Source: Flavobacteriaceae bacterium (GTDB taxonomy: Bacteria; Bacteroidota; Bacteroidia; Flavobacteriales; Flavobacteriaceae). Taken from it: a DNA stretch of 14,826 bases. The first letter of the stretch is position 1; every line of letters begins with the position of its first letter. The position numbers were made by a program, and so were the translations under genes. The stretch is taken from contig JAENXB010000049.1 of the NCBI GenBank assembly GCA_016649785.1, forward strand, positions 1-14,826, given 5' to 3'. The notes beneath the pieces are model-generated. The model was not told the origin of the DNA and ran no database searches. It saw nothing but the letters and a program-made list of their open reading frames with translations. Shown piece after piece: positions 1-7,014 of the stretch.

Positions 1-2
1 CT

Positions 3-551
3 TCCGAGCCGGTGATTTTCTTAAAACCGGATACCGCTGTTTTACTGAAAAAACAAGCCTTTTTTATCCCCGATTTTTCTGATGATGTGCATTATGAAGT
101 TGAGGTTCTGGTAAAAATAAACAAGGTTGGAAAACATATTCAGGAGAAATTTGCCCACAAATATTATGACGAGATCGGTTTGGGAATTGATTTTACAGCG
201 AGGGACCTTCAGCAAAAATTAAAGGAAAAAGGCTTGCCCTGGGAAAAAGCCAAGGGTTTTGACGGAGCTGCGGTGATAGGCGAAAAATGGCTGGATAAAA
301 ATTCCATTCCCGATTTAAATAATCTTAAATTTAGTCTGCAAAAAAACAGTGAGTTTGTACAGCAGGGAAATACAGGAGATATGTTGTGGAAAACAGATGA
401 AATAATTGCCTATGTTTCCCAGTATTTCACCTTAAAGATTGGTGATATTATTTTTACCGGCACCCCCGAAGGAGTTGGTAAAGTTGAGACAAATGATAAG
501 TTGACCGGATTTATCGAAGATGAACAAATTTTTTCAATTCAAGTAAAATAA
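3..551 (+). CDS. Fumarylacetoacetate hydrolase (FAH) family protein, 5'-truncated by window edge
   Basis: Members of this family (COG0179) cleave or decarboxylate 2-oxo-acid substrates such as fumarylpyruvate, acylpyruvate or oxaloacetate, using a divalent metal. The frame is open to the window edge and reads SEPVIFLKPDTA, the usual first block of the fold, so the real start lies upstream. The GTG at 12 is not a believable start. Counting from it, the metal ligands fit E29 and E31 (HYEVEV) and D60 (GLGIDFTARDLQ). The KGFDGAA block and the C-terminal GDIIFTGTPEGVG loop follow. Small bacterial members have about 200 residues, so roughly 20 are missing. The stop TAA is directly followed by the ATG of the Hpt gene, which indicates translational coupling. 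The family is clear; the substrate cannot be told from the sequence. Confidence 0.93.
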   Translation, partial: SEPVIFLKPDTAVLLKKQAFFIPDFSDDVHYEVEVLVKINKVGKHIQEKFAHKYYDEIGLGIDFTARDLQQKLKEKGLPWEKAKGFDGAAVIGEKWLDKNSIPDLNNLKFSLQKNSEFVQQGNTGDMLWKTDEIIAYVSQYFTLKIGDIIFTGTPEGVGKVETNDKLTGFIEDEQIFSIQVK

Positions 552-893
552 ATGAGCAAAAACTACAATTTAGAGAGCGTAAGGGAAATGGCCGGCGGTG
601 ACGAAGATTTTATAAAAGTGATCGTGGAAACATTTTTAGAGGAAATCCCAGCCGATGTAAAATTGATGACTGAAGCTATTGAAAATGAAAATTCAGCAGT
701 GGCTTATCAATTCGCGCATAAAATGAAACCGAATTTACAGCTTTTTGGCATGGAACTCATGGATCAGATCCTGGTTATTGAAGCCTGGTCCAAAGCCAGG
801 GAAAATTCTGTTCTTGCAAAAGAGGCCGGAGAAAAAATAGCATCCAAAGTCGGTTTGGCAGAGCAGGAATTAAAAATGGATTTTGAATTGTAA
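552..893 (+). CDS. Orphan Hpt (histidine phosphotransfer) domain protein
   Basis: This 113-residue protein is essentially one Hpt four-helix bundle. Such domains carry a phosphoryl group on a histidine between receiver domains of multistep phosphorelays. The candidate phospho-acceptor is H56 in FAHKMKPNL, which matches the family pattern AHxLKgxs with methionine at the L position and proline-asparagine after the lysine. The N-terminal part (GGDEDFIKVIVETFLEEIP) is the typical first helix pair. No kinase, receiver or output domain is fused to it, and no partner is encoded in the window, so its phosphodonor is unknown. The ATG touches the stop of the FAH gene, and its own TAA overlaps the ATG of cinA by one base (TAATG), so the three genes are probably one transcript. 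The family assignment is firm; the role in signalling is inferred. Confidence 0.85.
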   Translation: MSKNYNLESVREMAGGDEDFIKVIVETFLEEIPADVKLMTEAIENENSAVAYQFAHKMKPNLQLFGMELMDQILVIEAWSKARENSVLAKEAGEKIASKVGLAEQELKMDFEL

Positions 894-2134
894 TGACAGC
901 TAAAATTATTACGATTGGAGATGAAATTTTAATTGGTCAAATAGTAGATACCAATTCTGCTCATATCGCGCAGGAATTAAATAAAATTGGTATTTCCGTG
1001 CATCAGATCACTTCTATTGAAGACGAGCATTCCCATATTTTAACTACACTTGAAGAGGCCGCAAAAAGGGCGGATGTTGTAATTATTACTGGCGGGTTAG
1101 GTCCTACCAAAGACGATATTACAAAACACGCCTTGTGTGAGTATTTTGATGATGTCCTGGTCAGGAATGATGAGGTATTACAGCATGTTGAGGATTTGTT
1201 CAAAAAAATAAAAGGCACCCAAATTTCCGATTTAAACAGGGAACAGGCGATGGTCCCTTCAAAAGCCATTATTTTACACAATAAATACGGCACCGCTCCC
1301 GGACTGTGGATGGAAAAGGATAAAACCGTTTTTATTGCGATGCCGGGAGTACCTTATGAGATGAAAACCCTAATGGAGCTTGAGGTCATTCCAAAACTCG
1401 TGAAGGAATTTAAAAGGCCTTTTATTTATCATAAAACCATTCGCACCTACGGGTTAGGCGAAAGCGCAATTTCACTTCGAATTGAAGCCTGGGAAAACGA
1501 TCTCCCTAAAGCCATAAAATTGGCTTATTTACCCGATTTTGGCACTGTGCGGTTGAGGCTTTCCGGAAAAGGGAAGGATAAGGAACTGCTGAAGATCTCG
1601 ATAGACAGTGAGTTTGAAAAAATATATCCCTTGCTGGCAGACCTGCTTTCGGATAAGTCTGATGTGGAAGATATTACGGGAACCATCAGCAATTTGCTTA
1701 AAATGAAAAAGCAATTTCTTTGTCTTGCCGAGAGTTGTACCGGGGGTGAAATTGCGGCAAGATTAACCAAAATCCCGGGTGTTTCCAGCTGTTTTAAAGG
1801 AGGCGTTGTGACCTATGCCACACATTCCAAGGAGGATATATTAAAGGTTCCTGCCGGAATTATTGAGAAGTACAGTGTGGTTAGTGCTCAGGTTGCCGAA
1901 AAAATGGCCGAAAATGCCAAAAGGATCTTTAAATCGGATTTCGCGCTTTCAACTACGGGAAATGCAGGTCCTTCAAAAGGGGACAGCGATGCGGAGGTTG
2001 GAACGGTTTTTATAGGTTTGGCGACTCCGGACAGGATTTTTTCCAAAAAATTTGAGTTTGAAGGAAGCAGGGGGCAAATAGTGGAGAAGTCGGTTAATGA
2101 GGCCTTTAAAATTATTTTAAAGGAACTTATATAG
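893..2134 (+). CDS. cinA: CinA family protein (competence/damage-inducible protein A; NMN deamidase-type C-terminus)
   Basis: The protein is a full-length two-domain CinA of 413 residues. The N-terminal molybdopterin-binding-like (MoCF/COG1058) domain shows GDEILIGQIVDTNS (residues 9-22), ITGGLGPTKDD (65-75) and AMPGVPYEMK (149-158). In this family that domain is associated with ADP-ribose pyrophosphatase activity. The C-terminal CinA/PncC domain begins near residue 262 and carries LAESCTGGEIAARL (278-291), GGVVTYA (303-309) and STTGNAGP (353-360). PncC-type domains deamidate nicotinamide mononucleotide in NAD salvage. The usual glycine-rich GPGGG loop is replaced by GPSKGDSDAEVG; I take this to be lineage variation because the flanking motifs are intact. 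The start overlaps the stop of the Hpt gene. The link to competence is historical and is not shown here. Confidence 0.95.
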   Translation: MTAKIITIGDEILIGQIVDTNSAHIAQELNKIGISVHQITSIEDEHSHILTTLEEAAKRADVVIITGGLGPTKDDITKHALCEYFDDVLVRNDEVLQHVEDLFKKIKGTQISDLNREQAMVPSKAIILHNKYGTAPGLWMEKDKTVFIAMPGVPYEMKTLMELEVIPKLVKEFKRPFIYHKTIRTYGLGESAISLRIEAWENDLPKAIKLAYLPDFGTVRLRLSGKGKDKELLKISIDSEFEKIYPLLADLLSDKSDVEDITGTISNLLKMKKQFLCLAESCTGGEIAARLTKIPGVSSCFKGGVVTYATHSKEDILKVPAGIIEKYSVVSAQVAEKMAENAKRIFKSDFALSTTGNAGPSKGDSDAEVGTVFIGLATPDRIFSKKFEFEGSRGQIVEKSVNEAFKIILKELI

Positions 2135-2237
2135 CCAAAGAAATTATTCAGATATGATTTTAACCAAAGAAAATTTGGAGGAAGTAGCGGGAGTTTGTAA
2201 AGGCTGGTAAAAACCTATAAATAAATTTGAAATTATG

Positions 2238-2268
2238 TTGGCAGTTATGTAAAATAAACATAAATTTG
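2238..2268 (+). promoter_or_regulatory. Bacteroidota-type promoter of the rpmB-rpmG-DUF4295 operon
   Basis: TAAATTTG at 2261-2268 matches the -7 consensus TAnnTTTG of the Bacteroidota primary sigma factor. TTGG at 2238-2241 lies 19 bases upstream as a -33 element, within the accepted 19-21 spacing. The predicted transcript start is near 2274, leaving a leader of about 30 bases before rpmB. A second exact TAAATTTG sits at 2222-2229, but its nearest TTTG (2194-2197) is 24 bases away, so it is a poorer candidate. Confidence 0.6.
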
Positions 2269-2305
2269 CAGCCTGTTTTGAAATAACGAAATAAAGAATA
2301 ACGCA

Positions 2306-2545
2306 ATGTCAAGAGTTTGTGAGCTTACGGGTAAAAGAGCAATGGTAGGGAACAATGTTTCTCACGCTATGAATAAAACCAAACGTAAATTTAATATTAA
2401 TTTATTGAAAAAACGTTTTTATATTCCTGAAGAAGACAGATGGGTAACTTTAAAAGTTTGCGCTTCTGCATTAAAAAACATCAATAAAAAAGGGATCTCT
2501 GCTGTCATGAAAGATGCAAGAGAGAAAGGATTTTTAAACAAATAA
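2306..2545 (+). CDS. rpmB: Large ribosomal subunit protein L28 (bL28)
   Basis: This 79-residue, strongly basic protein is bL28 of the large ribosomal subunit. Its opening MSRVCELTGKRAMVGNNVSHAMNK is the family signature, covering the CxxTGK block and the NxVSHxxNKTKR stretch. RRF-like WVTLKVCASALKNINKKG follows in the middle, and the length is normal for Bacteroidota. Only two cysteines are present (C5 and C52), so this is not the four-cysteine zinc-binding form. The start is set by the conserved N-terminus and lies about 37 bases after a good -7 element. It is the first gene of a three-gene unit with rpmG and the DUF4295 gene; bL28 and bL33 are commonly encoded side by side. Identification is secure. 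Confidence 0.98.
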   Translation: MSRVCELTGKRAMVGNNVSHAMNKTKRKFNINLLKKRFYIPEEDRWVTLKVCASALKNINKKGISAVMKDAREKGFLNK

Positions 2546-2569
2546 TCCTAACCATTAAGACACGGTAAT

Positions 2570-2752
2570 ATGGCTAAAAAAGGTAGTAGAATTCAGGTAA
2601 TCTTAGAGTGTACAGAGCATAAAGCCTCCGGACAACCGGGTACTTCAAGATATATTTCAACAAAAAATAAAAAGAACACGCCAGACAGATTGGAGTTAAA
2701 AAAATTTAACCCTATTCTTAAGAAAATGACGGTTCATAAAGAAATTAAATAA
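2570..2752 (+). CDS. rpmG: Large ribosomal subunit protein L33 (bL33), zinc-free form
   Basis: This 60-residue basic protein is bL33, a small component of the large subunit near the E site. It starts MAKKGSRIQVILECTEHK and contains SRYISTKNKKNTPDRLELKKFNP, the core family block, followed by KKMTVHKEIK. Only one cysteine (C14) is present, so the two CxxC zinc knuckles of the C+ paralogue are absent; this is the C- type. It begins 24 bases after the rpmB stop and ends 7 bases before the DUF4295 start, which fits one operon. Identification is secure. Confidence 0.98.
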   Translation: MAKKGSRIQVILECTEHKASGQPGTSRYISTKNKKNTPDRLELKKFNPILKKMTVHKEIK

Positions 2753-2759
2753 TAGCATC

Positions 2760-2912
2760 ATGGCAAAAAAATCAGTAGCATCTTTACAAACAGGGTCCAA
2801 GAGATTGACCAAAGCCATTAAAATGGTAAAATCACCTAAAACAGGTGCATATACATTTGTTGAAAGTATTATGATCCCTGAACAGGTAAGTGACTTTTTA
2901 AGCAAAAAGTAA
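2760..2912 (+). CDS. DUF4295 family protein, 50 residues
   Basis: This short gene starts at the ATG at 2760, seven bases after the rpmG stop. It encodes 50 residues beginning MAKKSVASLQTGSKRLTKAIK and ending PEQVSDFLSKK. Small basic proteins of this kind, annotated DUF4295, are found next to rpmG in many Bacteroidota. The sequence is lysine-rich at the N-terminus with a more acidic tail (YTFVESIMIPEQV) and has no cysteine, signal peptide or membrane segment. Its position as the last gene of a ribosomal-protein operon, with a strong terminator 20 bases later, suggests a ribosome-associated role, possibly a lineage-specific ribosomal protein. That role is an inference from context. The gene is easily missed because of its size. 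Confidence 0.88.
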   Translation: MAKKSVASLQTGSKRLTKAIKMVKSPKTGAYTFVESIMIPEQVSDFLSKK

Positions 2913-2931
2913 ATTATTTCAAAATATTTAC

Positions 2932-2969
2932 AAAGCCGTCCCGAGTCATCGGGACGGCTTTTTCTTTTT
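2932..2969 (+). terminator. Strong intrinsic terminator after the rpmB-rpmG-DUF4295 operon
   Basis: A perfect 13-bp stem, AAAGCCGTCCCGA at 2932-2944 and its exact complement at 2949-2961, closes a four-base loop (GTCA). It runs into a T-rich tract that is broken by only one C (to 2969). The GC-rich core makes this a typical intrinsic terminator; it separates the ribosomal protein operon from ftsY. Confidence 0.93.
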
Positions 2970-3003
2970 GTGTATATTTACACCTGAATATTAGCTGAAT
3001 AAA

Positions 3004-3011
3004 TAATTTTG
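3004..3011 (+). promoter_or_regulatory. Probable -7 element of the ftsY promoter
   Basis: TAATTTTG at 3004-3011 matches TAnnTTTG and lies 37 bases before the ftsY ATG, downstream of the terminator at 2932-2969. I see no clear TTTG at the right -33 distance; the nearest TTTG (2967-2970) is 33 bases away. The assignment rests on the -7 match and position only. Confidence 0.4.
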
Positions 3012-3048
3012 TTCTGCATCATTTCAGAAAGTAAAAACCTTCCAAAAA

Positions 3049-4005
3049 ATGAGTTTATTTAAAAAGATATTTTCCAAAGAAAAAAAAGAAACCCTGGACA
3101 AGGGGTTAGAAAAATCAAAAAACACTTTTTTATCTAAAATGAGCAAAGCCGTTGCCGGGAAATCCACGGTAGATGAAGCGGTATTGGATCAATTGGAAGA
3201 AGTTTTAATAAGCAGCGATGTTGGTGTGGCAACTACTATCAAGATCATAAAGCGCATTGAAGAACGCGTTGAAAAGGATAAATATTTAGGGACGGGAGAG
3301 CTCAATGAAATTTTGCGGGAAGAAATTGCCGGATTGCTCTCAGAAACCAATTCTGGCGAAGCAACTGGTTTTGATTTGCCAAAGGACCAAAAGCCTTATG
3401 TAATTATGGTTGTTGGGGTAAATGGTGTTGGAAAAACTACCACTATTGGCAAACTGGCCCATCAATTTAAAAAGGACGGGAAAAAAGTCCTGCTTGGGGC
3501 AGGCGATACCTTTAGGGCGGCAGCAATAGATCAGCTTCAGGTTTGGGCAGACAGGACACAAGTGCCTATAGTTAAACAAAAAATGGGAAGTGATCCTGCT
3601 TCTGTCGCTTTTGATGCCGTGCAAAGTGCGGTAAAACAAGGTGTTGATGTGGTAATAATTGATACAGCGGGCAGGTTGCACAACAAAGTGAATTTAATGA
3701 ACGAGCTTACCAAAGTGAAAATGGTGATGCAAAAGGTAATTCCCAATGCGCCTCACGAAGTTCTTCTGGTATTGGATGGTTCCACAGGTCAAAACGCCTT
3801 TGAGCAGGCAAAACAGTTCACCGCCGCTACAGATGTTACTTCTTTGGCAGTTACAAAACTGGATGGAACAGCCAAGGGTGGGGTTGTTATTGGAATAAGT
3901 GATCAGTTTCAAATCCCTGTAAAATATATTGGTGTAGGGGAAGGGTTGGAAGATCTGCAGGTATTCAATAAATACGAATTTGTGGATTCCTTCTTTAAAA
4001 AATAA
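3049..4005 (+). CDS. ftsY: Signal recognition particle receptor FtsY
   Basis: FtsY is the GTPase receptor that docks the SRP-ribosome complex at the inner membrane for co-translational insertion. The 318-residue protein has a short basic N-terminus (MSLFKKIFSKEKKE) in place of the long acidic A domain of E. coli FtsY, then the helical N domain (about 20-105) and the GTPase G domain. Visible G motifs are GVNGVGKTTTIGKLA (123-137, P loop), GDTFRAAAIDQL (152-163), DTAGR (205-209), TKLDG (269-273) and GVGE (295-298). These, with the I-box region, distinguish FtsY from Ffh, and there is no methionine-rich M domain. The compact N-terminus is usual in Bacteroidota. It appears to be transcribed alone from its own promoter after the upstream terminator. 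Confidence 0.98.
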   Translation: MSLFKKIFSKEKKETLDKGLEKSKNTFLSKMSKAVAGKSTVDEAVLDQLEEVLISSDVGVATTIKIIKRIEERVEKDKYLGTGELNEILREEIAGLLSETNSGEATGFDLPKDQKPYVIMVVGVNGVGKTTTIGKLAHQFKKDGKKVLLGAGDTFRAAAIDQLQVWADRTQVPIVKQKMGSDPASVAFDAVQSAVKQGVDVVIIDTAGRLHNKVNLMNELTKVKMVMQKVIPNAPHEVLLVLDGSTGQNAFEQAKQFTAATDVTSLAVTKLDGTAKGGVVIGISDQFQIPVKYIGVGEGLEDLQVFNKYEFVDSFFKK

Positions 4006-4092
4006 ACACGTTTTTTGAATTTGTTATAAAAATCGCCAATTTTCAGACTTATTTTTCAATTCGGAATAATTGGCTGATATAATCGTCTTTTT

Positions 4093-5724
4093 ATGAAAAA
4101 AATTATCCTCTTTTTATTGGTTTTATTCAGCGTTTCCTGCAAAGACAATAAGCAGGGAACTTCTTCAGCTAAAATAGTTCAGGACACCACAAAGGTTTCG
4201 GAAGAAAGGGAATACAAAGTTCTGGATTCCAAATTCATCAGTAAAGATTCACTTTGGGCACCTTTTAAAGCAAATTTAGCCGCTTTTTCTGATGCCCGTT
4301 ACAAGCAACTTTTGCCATTGATCCTGGATCAAAATATTCCGTCTTTACAGAAAGCGATCGAAAATGGTCAGTTTTCCTATGAAGAACTGGTGCTTTTTTA
4401 CCTTTTTAGGATCAAAAAATACGACAGGGAAAATGATTTGAGCCTTAATTCGGTTATTTCCCTTAATCCAAATATTTTGAAAGAAGCACGCGAAAAGGAC
4501 GAAGCTTTAAAAGCCGGTGGTAAAAAACATCCCATTTTTGGAATCCCGGTTTTGTTGAAGGATAACATCAATACCAAAAACATGGCGACTACAGCAGGTT
4601 CAATAGCGCTACAAAACAATCGAACTGACGATGCTTTTATCGTCGAAAAATTAAAGGAAAATGGTGTATTGATATTAGGGAAAGCCAATTTAAGTGAATG
4701 GGCTTATTTCTTTTGCGGCGATTGCCCCAGCGGTTATTCGGCCATTGGGGGACAAACTTTAAATCCTTACGGAAGAAAGATCCTCGACACCGGAGGTTCA
4801 AGTTCGGGAAGTGCGGTTGCAGTTGCGGCAAATTTTGTTACAGCAGCAATTGGGACAGAAACTTCAGGTTCCATATTATCTCCATCCAGCCAGAATTCAC
4901 TTGTGGGCCTAAAACCTACCATCGGCATTTTAAGCCGTGGGGGAATTGTGCCCATTTCAGGTACTTTGGACACTCCGGGCCCGATCACAAAATCGGTGGT
5001 AGACAATGCCATTCTTTTCTCGGCCATGACCGGAAAAGATTTGAAGGATCCTGCTTCTGCAGCAAATAAAAACAACACAAAGAACTTTTACAGTTCCCTC
5101 AAGGAAGGCTCATTAAAAGGAAAACGTTTTGGCGCTATAAAGAAATTGATGGAAGATCCTCTTTATGTCGCCGCAGTAAAAGATCTGAAGTCGGCCGGAG
5201 CTGAGATTATAGAATTTGAGGCAGAAGAAATTCAGCTTCCTAATTTTACCAGGTTACTGAATTTGGATATGAAAAAGGATCTTCCGGAATACTTTAAAAA
5301 TTACGGGGGGGAGGTTGGTTTTAAATCGGTAGAAGATATCGTGGCTTATAATAGTCAAGATTCCCTTTCCCGGGCACCTTACGGGCAAAAATTATTTTAC
5401 GGGATCCTTGCTGATTCAGCCACCGAAGAGGAGTTTATGGCAATCAAGGATACTTTAAGCAGGAACGGAAAACAGTTTTTTGAAGTTCCGATGAAAGAAC
5501 ACAATCTGGATGGAATTCTTTCCATAAATAATTATCACGCCGGGTTTGCAGCAGTCGCAAAATATCCTGCACTTACCGTACCTATGGGATATGCTGAAAA
5601 AAATGCGCCAAAAGGACTAACTTTTATAGCAAAACCAAACAGCGAAGCCGAACTTTTCGCGTGGGCATCTGCTTATGAGCAGGCAACACAAAAAAGAAAA
5701 TCTCCAACAAACTATACTAATTAA
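4093..5724 (+). CDS. Amidase-signature family lipoprotein
   Basis: This 543-residue hydrolase has a lipoprotein signal peptide (MKKIILFLLVLFSVSC, predicted lipidated Cys16), so it should be tethered in the envelope, not cytoplasmic like GatA. The Ser-cisSer-Lys catalytic centre of the amidase signature family is visible: K156 in PVLLKDNIN, the GGSSSGSA block (234-241) with the cis-serine at about S237, and the nucleophile S260 in GTETSGSI. Family blocks LVGLKPTIG (270-278), LDTPGPITKSVVDNAILF and a C-terminal AAVAKYPALTVPMGY follow. The TETxGSI...SSxNxLVGLKPT form resembles peptide amidases more than GatA, and no gatB/gatC is near. Exported members probably attack amides or peptide C-terminal amides outside the inner membrane; the substrate is not known. 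The next gene starts two bases after its stop. Confidence 0.92.
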   Translation: MKKIILFLLVLFSVSCKDNKQGTSSAKIVQDTTKVSEEREYKVLDSKFISKDSLWAPFKANLAAFSDARYKQLLPLILDQNIPSLQKAIENGQFSYEELVLFYLFRIKKYDRENDLSLNSVISLNPNILKEAREKDEALKAGGKKHPIFGIPVLLKDNINTKNMATTAGSIALQNNRTDDAFIVEKLKENGVLILGKANLSEWAYFFCGDCPSGYSAIGGQTLNPYGRKILDTGGSSSGSAVAVAANFVTAAIGTETSGSILSPSSQNSLVGLKPTIGILSRGGIVPISGTLDTPGPITKSVVDNAILFSAMTGKDLKDPASAANKNNTKNFYSSLKEGSLKGKRFGAIKKLMEDPLYVAAVKDLKSAGAEIIEFEAEEIQLPNFTRLLNLDMKKDLPEYFKNYGGEVGFKSVEDIVAYNSQDSLSRAPYGQKLFYGILADSATEEEFMAIKDTLSRNGKQFFEVPMKEHNLDGILSINNYHAGFAAVAKYPALTVPMGYAEKNAPKGLTFIAKPNSEAELFAWASAYEQATQKRKSPTNYTN

Positions 5725-5726
5725 GG

Positions 5727-6011
5727 ATGCCAATAGGAAATTTAAAGATGCTGCTAAGTAAGATCATTCTCTTTTACAGTGTCTTCTATATTGTAATGAA
5801 AGTATTTGCAGTCCTTTTTGAAAATGTATGGGTACTGTCAAATCTCATTCTGGCGCTTCCTTTCCTGATCCTTGCCATACTTGGGGGAATGATGTTAAAA
5901 CGCAATAATTATTCATGGATATACGTAATTGCCGGTATTTTGGTGATTAGCCTAATTCGTTATTATGAAGCTGAATGGGTGGTGAATTTACATCAGTATT
6001 TAAATCAATAA
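5727..6011 (+). CDS. Small integral membrane protein, three predicted helices
   Basis: I do not recognise a family for this 94-residue protein. It is highly hydrophobic with three likely transmembrane segments at about residues 9-31, 35-57 and 63-78, separated by a short loop and a basic turn (LKRNNYSW). It ends in a short polar tail that contains tryptophan and acidic residues. There is no signal peptidase site and there are no cysteines or obvious catalytic residues. Two starts are possible: ATG at 5727, two bases after the amidase stop, and ATG at 5748 (MLLSKIILF), which would remove seven residues. I give the first because it is tightly coupled to the amidase gene. The next gene begins seven bases after its stop, so it lies inside a three-gene unit. 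Function is unknown. Confidence 0.75.
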   Translation: MPIGNLKMLLSKIILFYSVFYIVMKVFAVLFENVWVLSNLILALPFLILAILGGMMLKRNNYSWIYVIAGILVISLIRYYEAEWVVNLHQYLNQ

Positions 6012-6018
6012 CCGAAAT

Positions 6019-6909
6019 TTGATCTCTGCTAATCCCATACTTCAACCTAAAAAGACATTTCCTAAGGAGGTCTTTCTTAACGGGGAATGGATAAATTCTG
6101 AAAAGGCTTTTGTTTCAGTTTTTGACAGGGGATTCTTGCTGGGAGACGGGATTTATGAAGTTACTCCTTTTTATGATGGAAAACCATTCAGGCTGAAAGA
6201 TCACCTCGATAGGTTGCAACACTGTTTGAACGAGATCCAAATTGAGTTTGACGCGTTTTCTTTGCAGGAGATAATGTTAGAGGCTGTTTCCCGTTCAGGT
6301 TTTTTTCAAAGCGATTGCGCTGTTTATATTCAGATAACCAGGGGTGTAGCACCCCGAACCCATTTTTTTCCTGAACAAATACAACCTACAGTTTTATTGT
6401 ATGCCTTTCCAGCCGTACTTAATGGATTTGAAAATAAACAGGCTTCGGTGTTGGTTTCTGAAGATTTGAGATGGCACCGCTGTGATGTTAAATCTATTTC
6501 CTTAATGGCTAATATCAAGGCAAATAATCAGGCTCATAGTTTAGGCCTTGATGAAAATTTATTGGTTCGGGATGGATTTTTCACTGAAGGATCTCACACT
6601 TCAGTATTTTTTGTGAAAAAACACAGGATATTCACACATCCTGAAGGGCCTCATATCCTTTCTGGTATTACCCGAAAAGTAATTCTTGAAATGTGTCGGG
6701 AAATGGATCTTGAGTTAAGTGAGAAAGCCTTGCATATAAATGAACTGAAAGATGTTGATGAAGTTTTCCTAACCGGTACCACTACACAGATCTTATCGGT
6801 AAAATCAATGCTTTTAAATGAAAAGGAGATCTTCAACAGGCCCGAGACCGGGGAAATTACCCGGCAGCTTCAAGAGGCTTTCTTAAAACTCATCCGAAGT
6901 TTATCTTAA
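6019..6909 (+). CDS. PLP-dependent aminotransferase class IV, D-amino-acid-transaminase-like, TTG start
   Basis: This 296-residue fold-type IV PLP enzyme transfers amino groups between an amino acid and a 2-oxo acid. The N-terminal block FLNGEWINSEKAFVSVFDRGFLLGDGIYEV (19-48) is diagnostic. The Schiff-base lysine is K158 in CDVKSISLM, equivalent to DIKSLNLL of bacterial D-alanine transaminase, and E190 in FFTEGSHTSVF contacts the pyridine ring. TRGVAPRTHFFP (107-118) matches the RxH carboxylate-binding motif of D-amino-acid transaminases (R113, H115), which argues against a branched-chain enzyme. The frame opens at 6004 and holds no ATG before residue 86, far inside the fold, so TTG at 6019 is the most plausible start. 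It follows the membrane protein gene by seven bases. D-specificity is likely but not proven. Confidence 0.92.
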   Translation: MISANPILQPKKTFPKEVFLNGEWINSEKAFVSVFDRGFLLGDGIYEVTPFYDGKPFRLKDHLDRLQHCLNEIQIEFDAFSLQEIMLEAVSRSGFFQSDCAVYIQITRGVAPRTHFFPEQIQPTVLLYAFPAVLNGFENKQASVLVSEDLRWHRCDVKSISLMANIKANNQAHSLGLDENLLVRDGFFTEGSHTSVFFVKKHRIFTHPEGPHILSGITRKVILEMCREMDLELSEKALHINELKDVDEVFLTGTTTQILSVKSMLLNEKEIFNRPETGEITRQLQEAFLKLIRSLS

Positions 6910-7014
6910 TTTTTTAATTGCTTCACAATGTCCAGATCCCTGTTTTGATGCTGCCTATAGACGATTTGGATAAAAAGATAAGGGAAGTAGAGCAATAATT
7001 ATGATCTTTTTCAT
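6901..7014 (-). pseudogene. Possible decayed mini-gene with signal-like N-terminus and one in-frame TAG
   Basis: Reading the minus strand from an ATG at 7014 gives a signal-peptide-like start, MKKIIIIALLPLSF, then an in-frame TAG at 6955-6957. The frame goes on for 17 more codons, with one cysteine (GSGHCEAIKKLR), to a TAA at 6901-6903 inside the end of the aminotransferase gene. Another minus frame through the same bases also reads as a plausible tail (RDLDIVKQLKN, stop at 6906). The stretch is short, no homology is recognised, and the plus strand also has a 26-codon open stretch here. It may be a remnant or chance. Confidence 0.15.

Noticed and set aside
2154..2210. An 18-codon frame starting ATG between cinA and rpmB.
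   Set aside because: It is very short, has no family match, and lies just upstream of the rpmB promoter; nothing shows it is translated.
2222..2229. A second exact TAAATTTG as an extra rpmB promoter.
   Set aside because: The only upstream TTTG is 24 bases away, outside the accepted spacing, so it is not listed as a separate promoter.
4032..4079. Imperfect inverted repeat (GCCAATT ... AATTGGC) between ftsY and the amidase gene, considered as an ftsY terminator.
   Set aside because: Arms are short with bulges, the loop is long and there is no adjoining T tract, so termination is not supported.
4698..5069. A 123-codon frame within the amidase gene, plus similar long minus-strand frames inside ftsY and the propeller gene.
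   Set aside because: They overlap clearly conserved coding sequence in another frame and show no family motifs; they are shadows.
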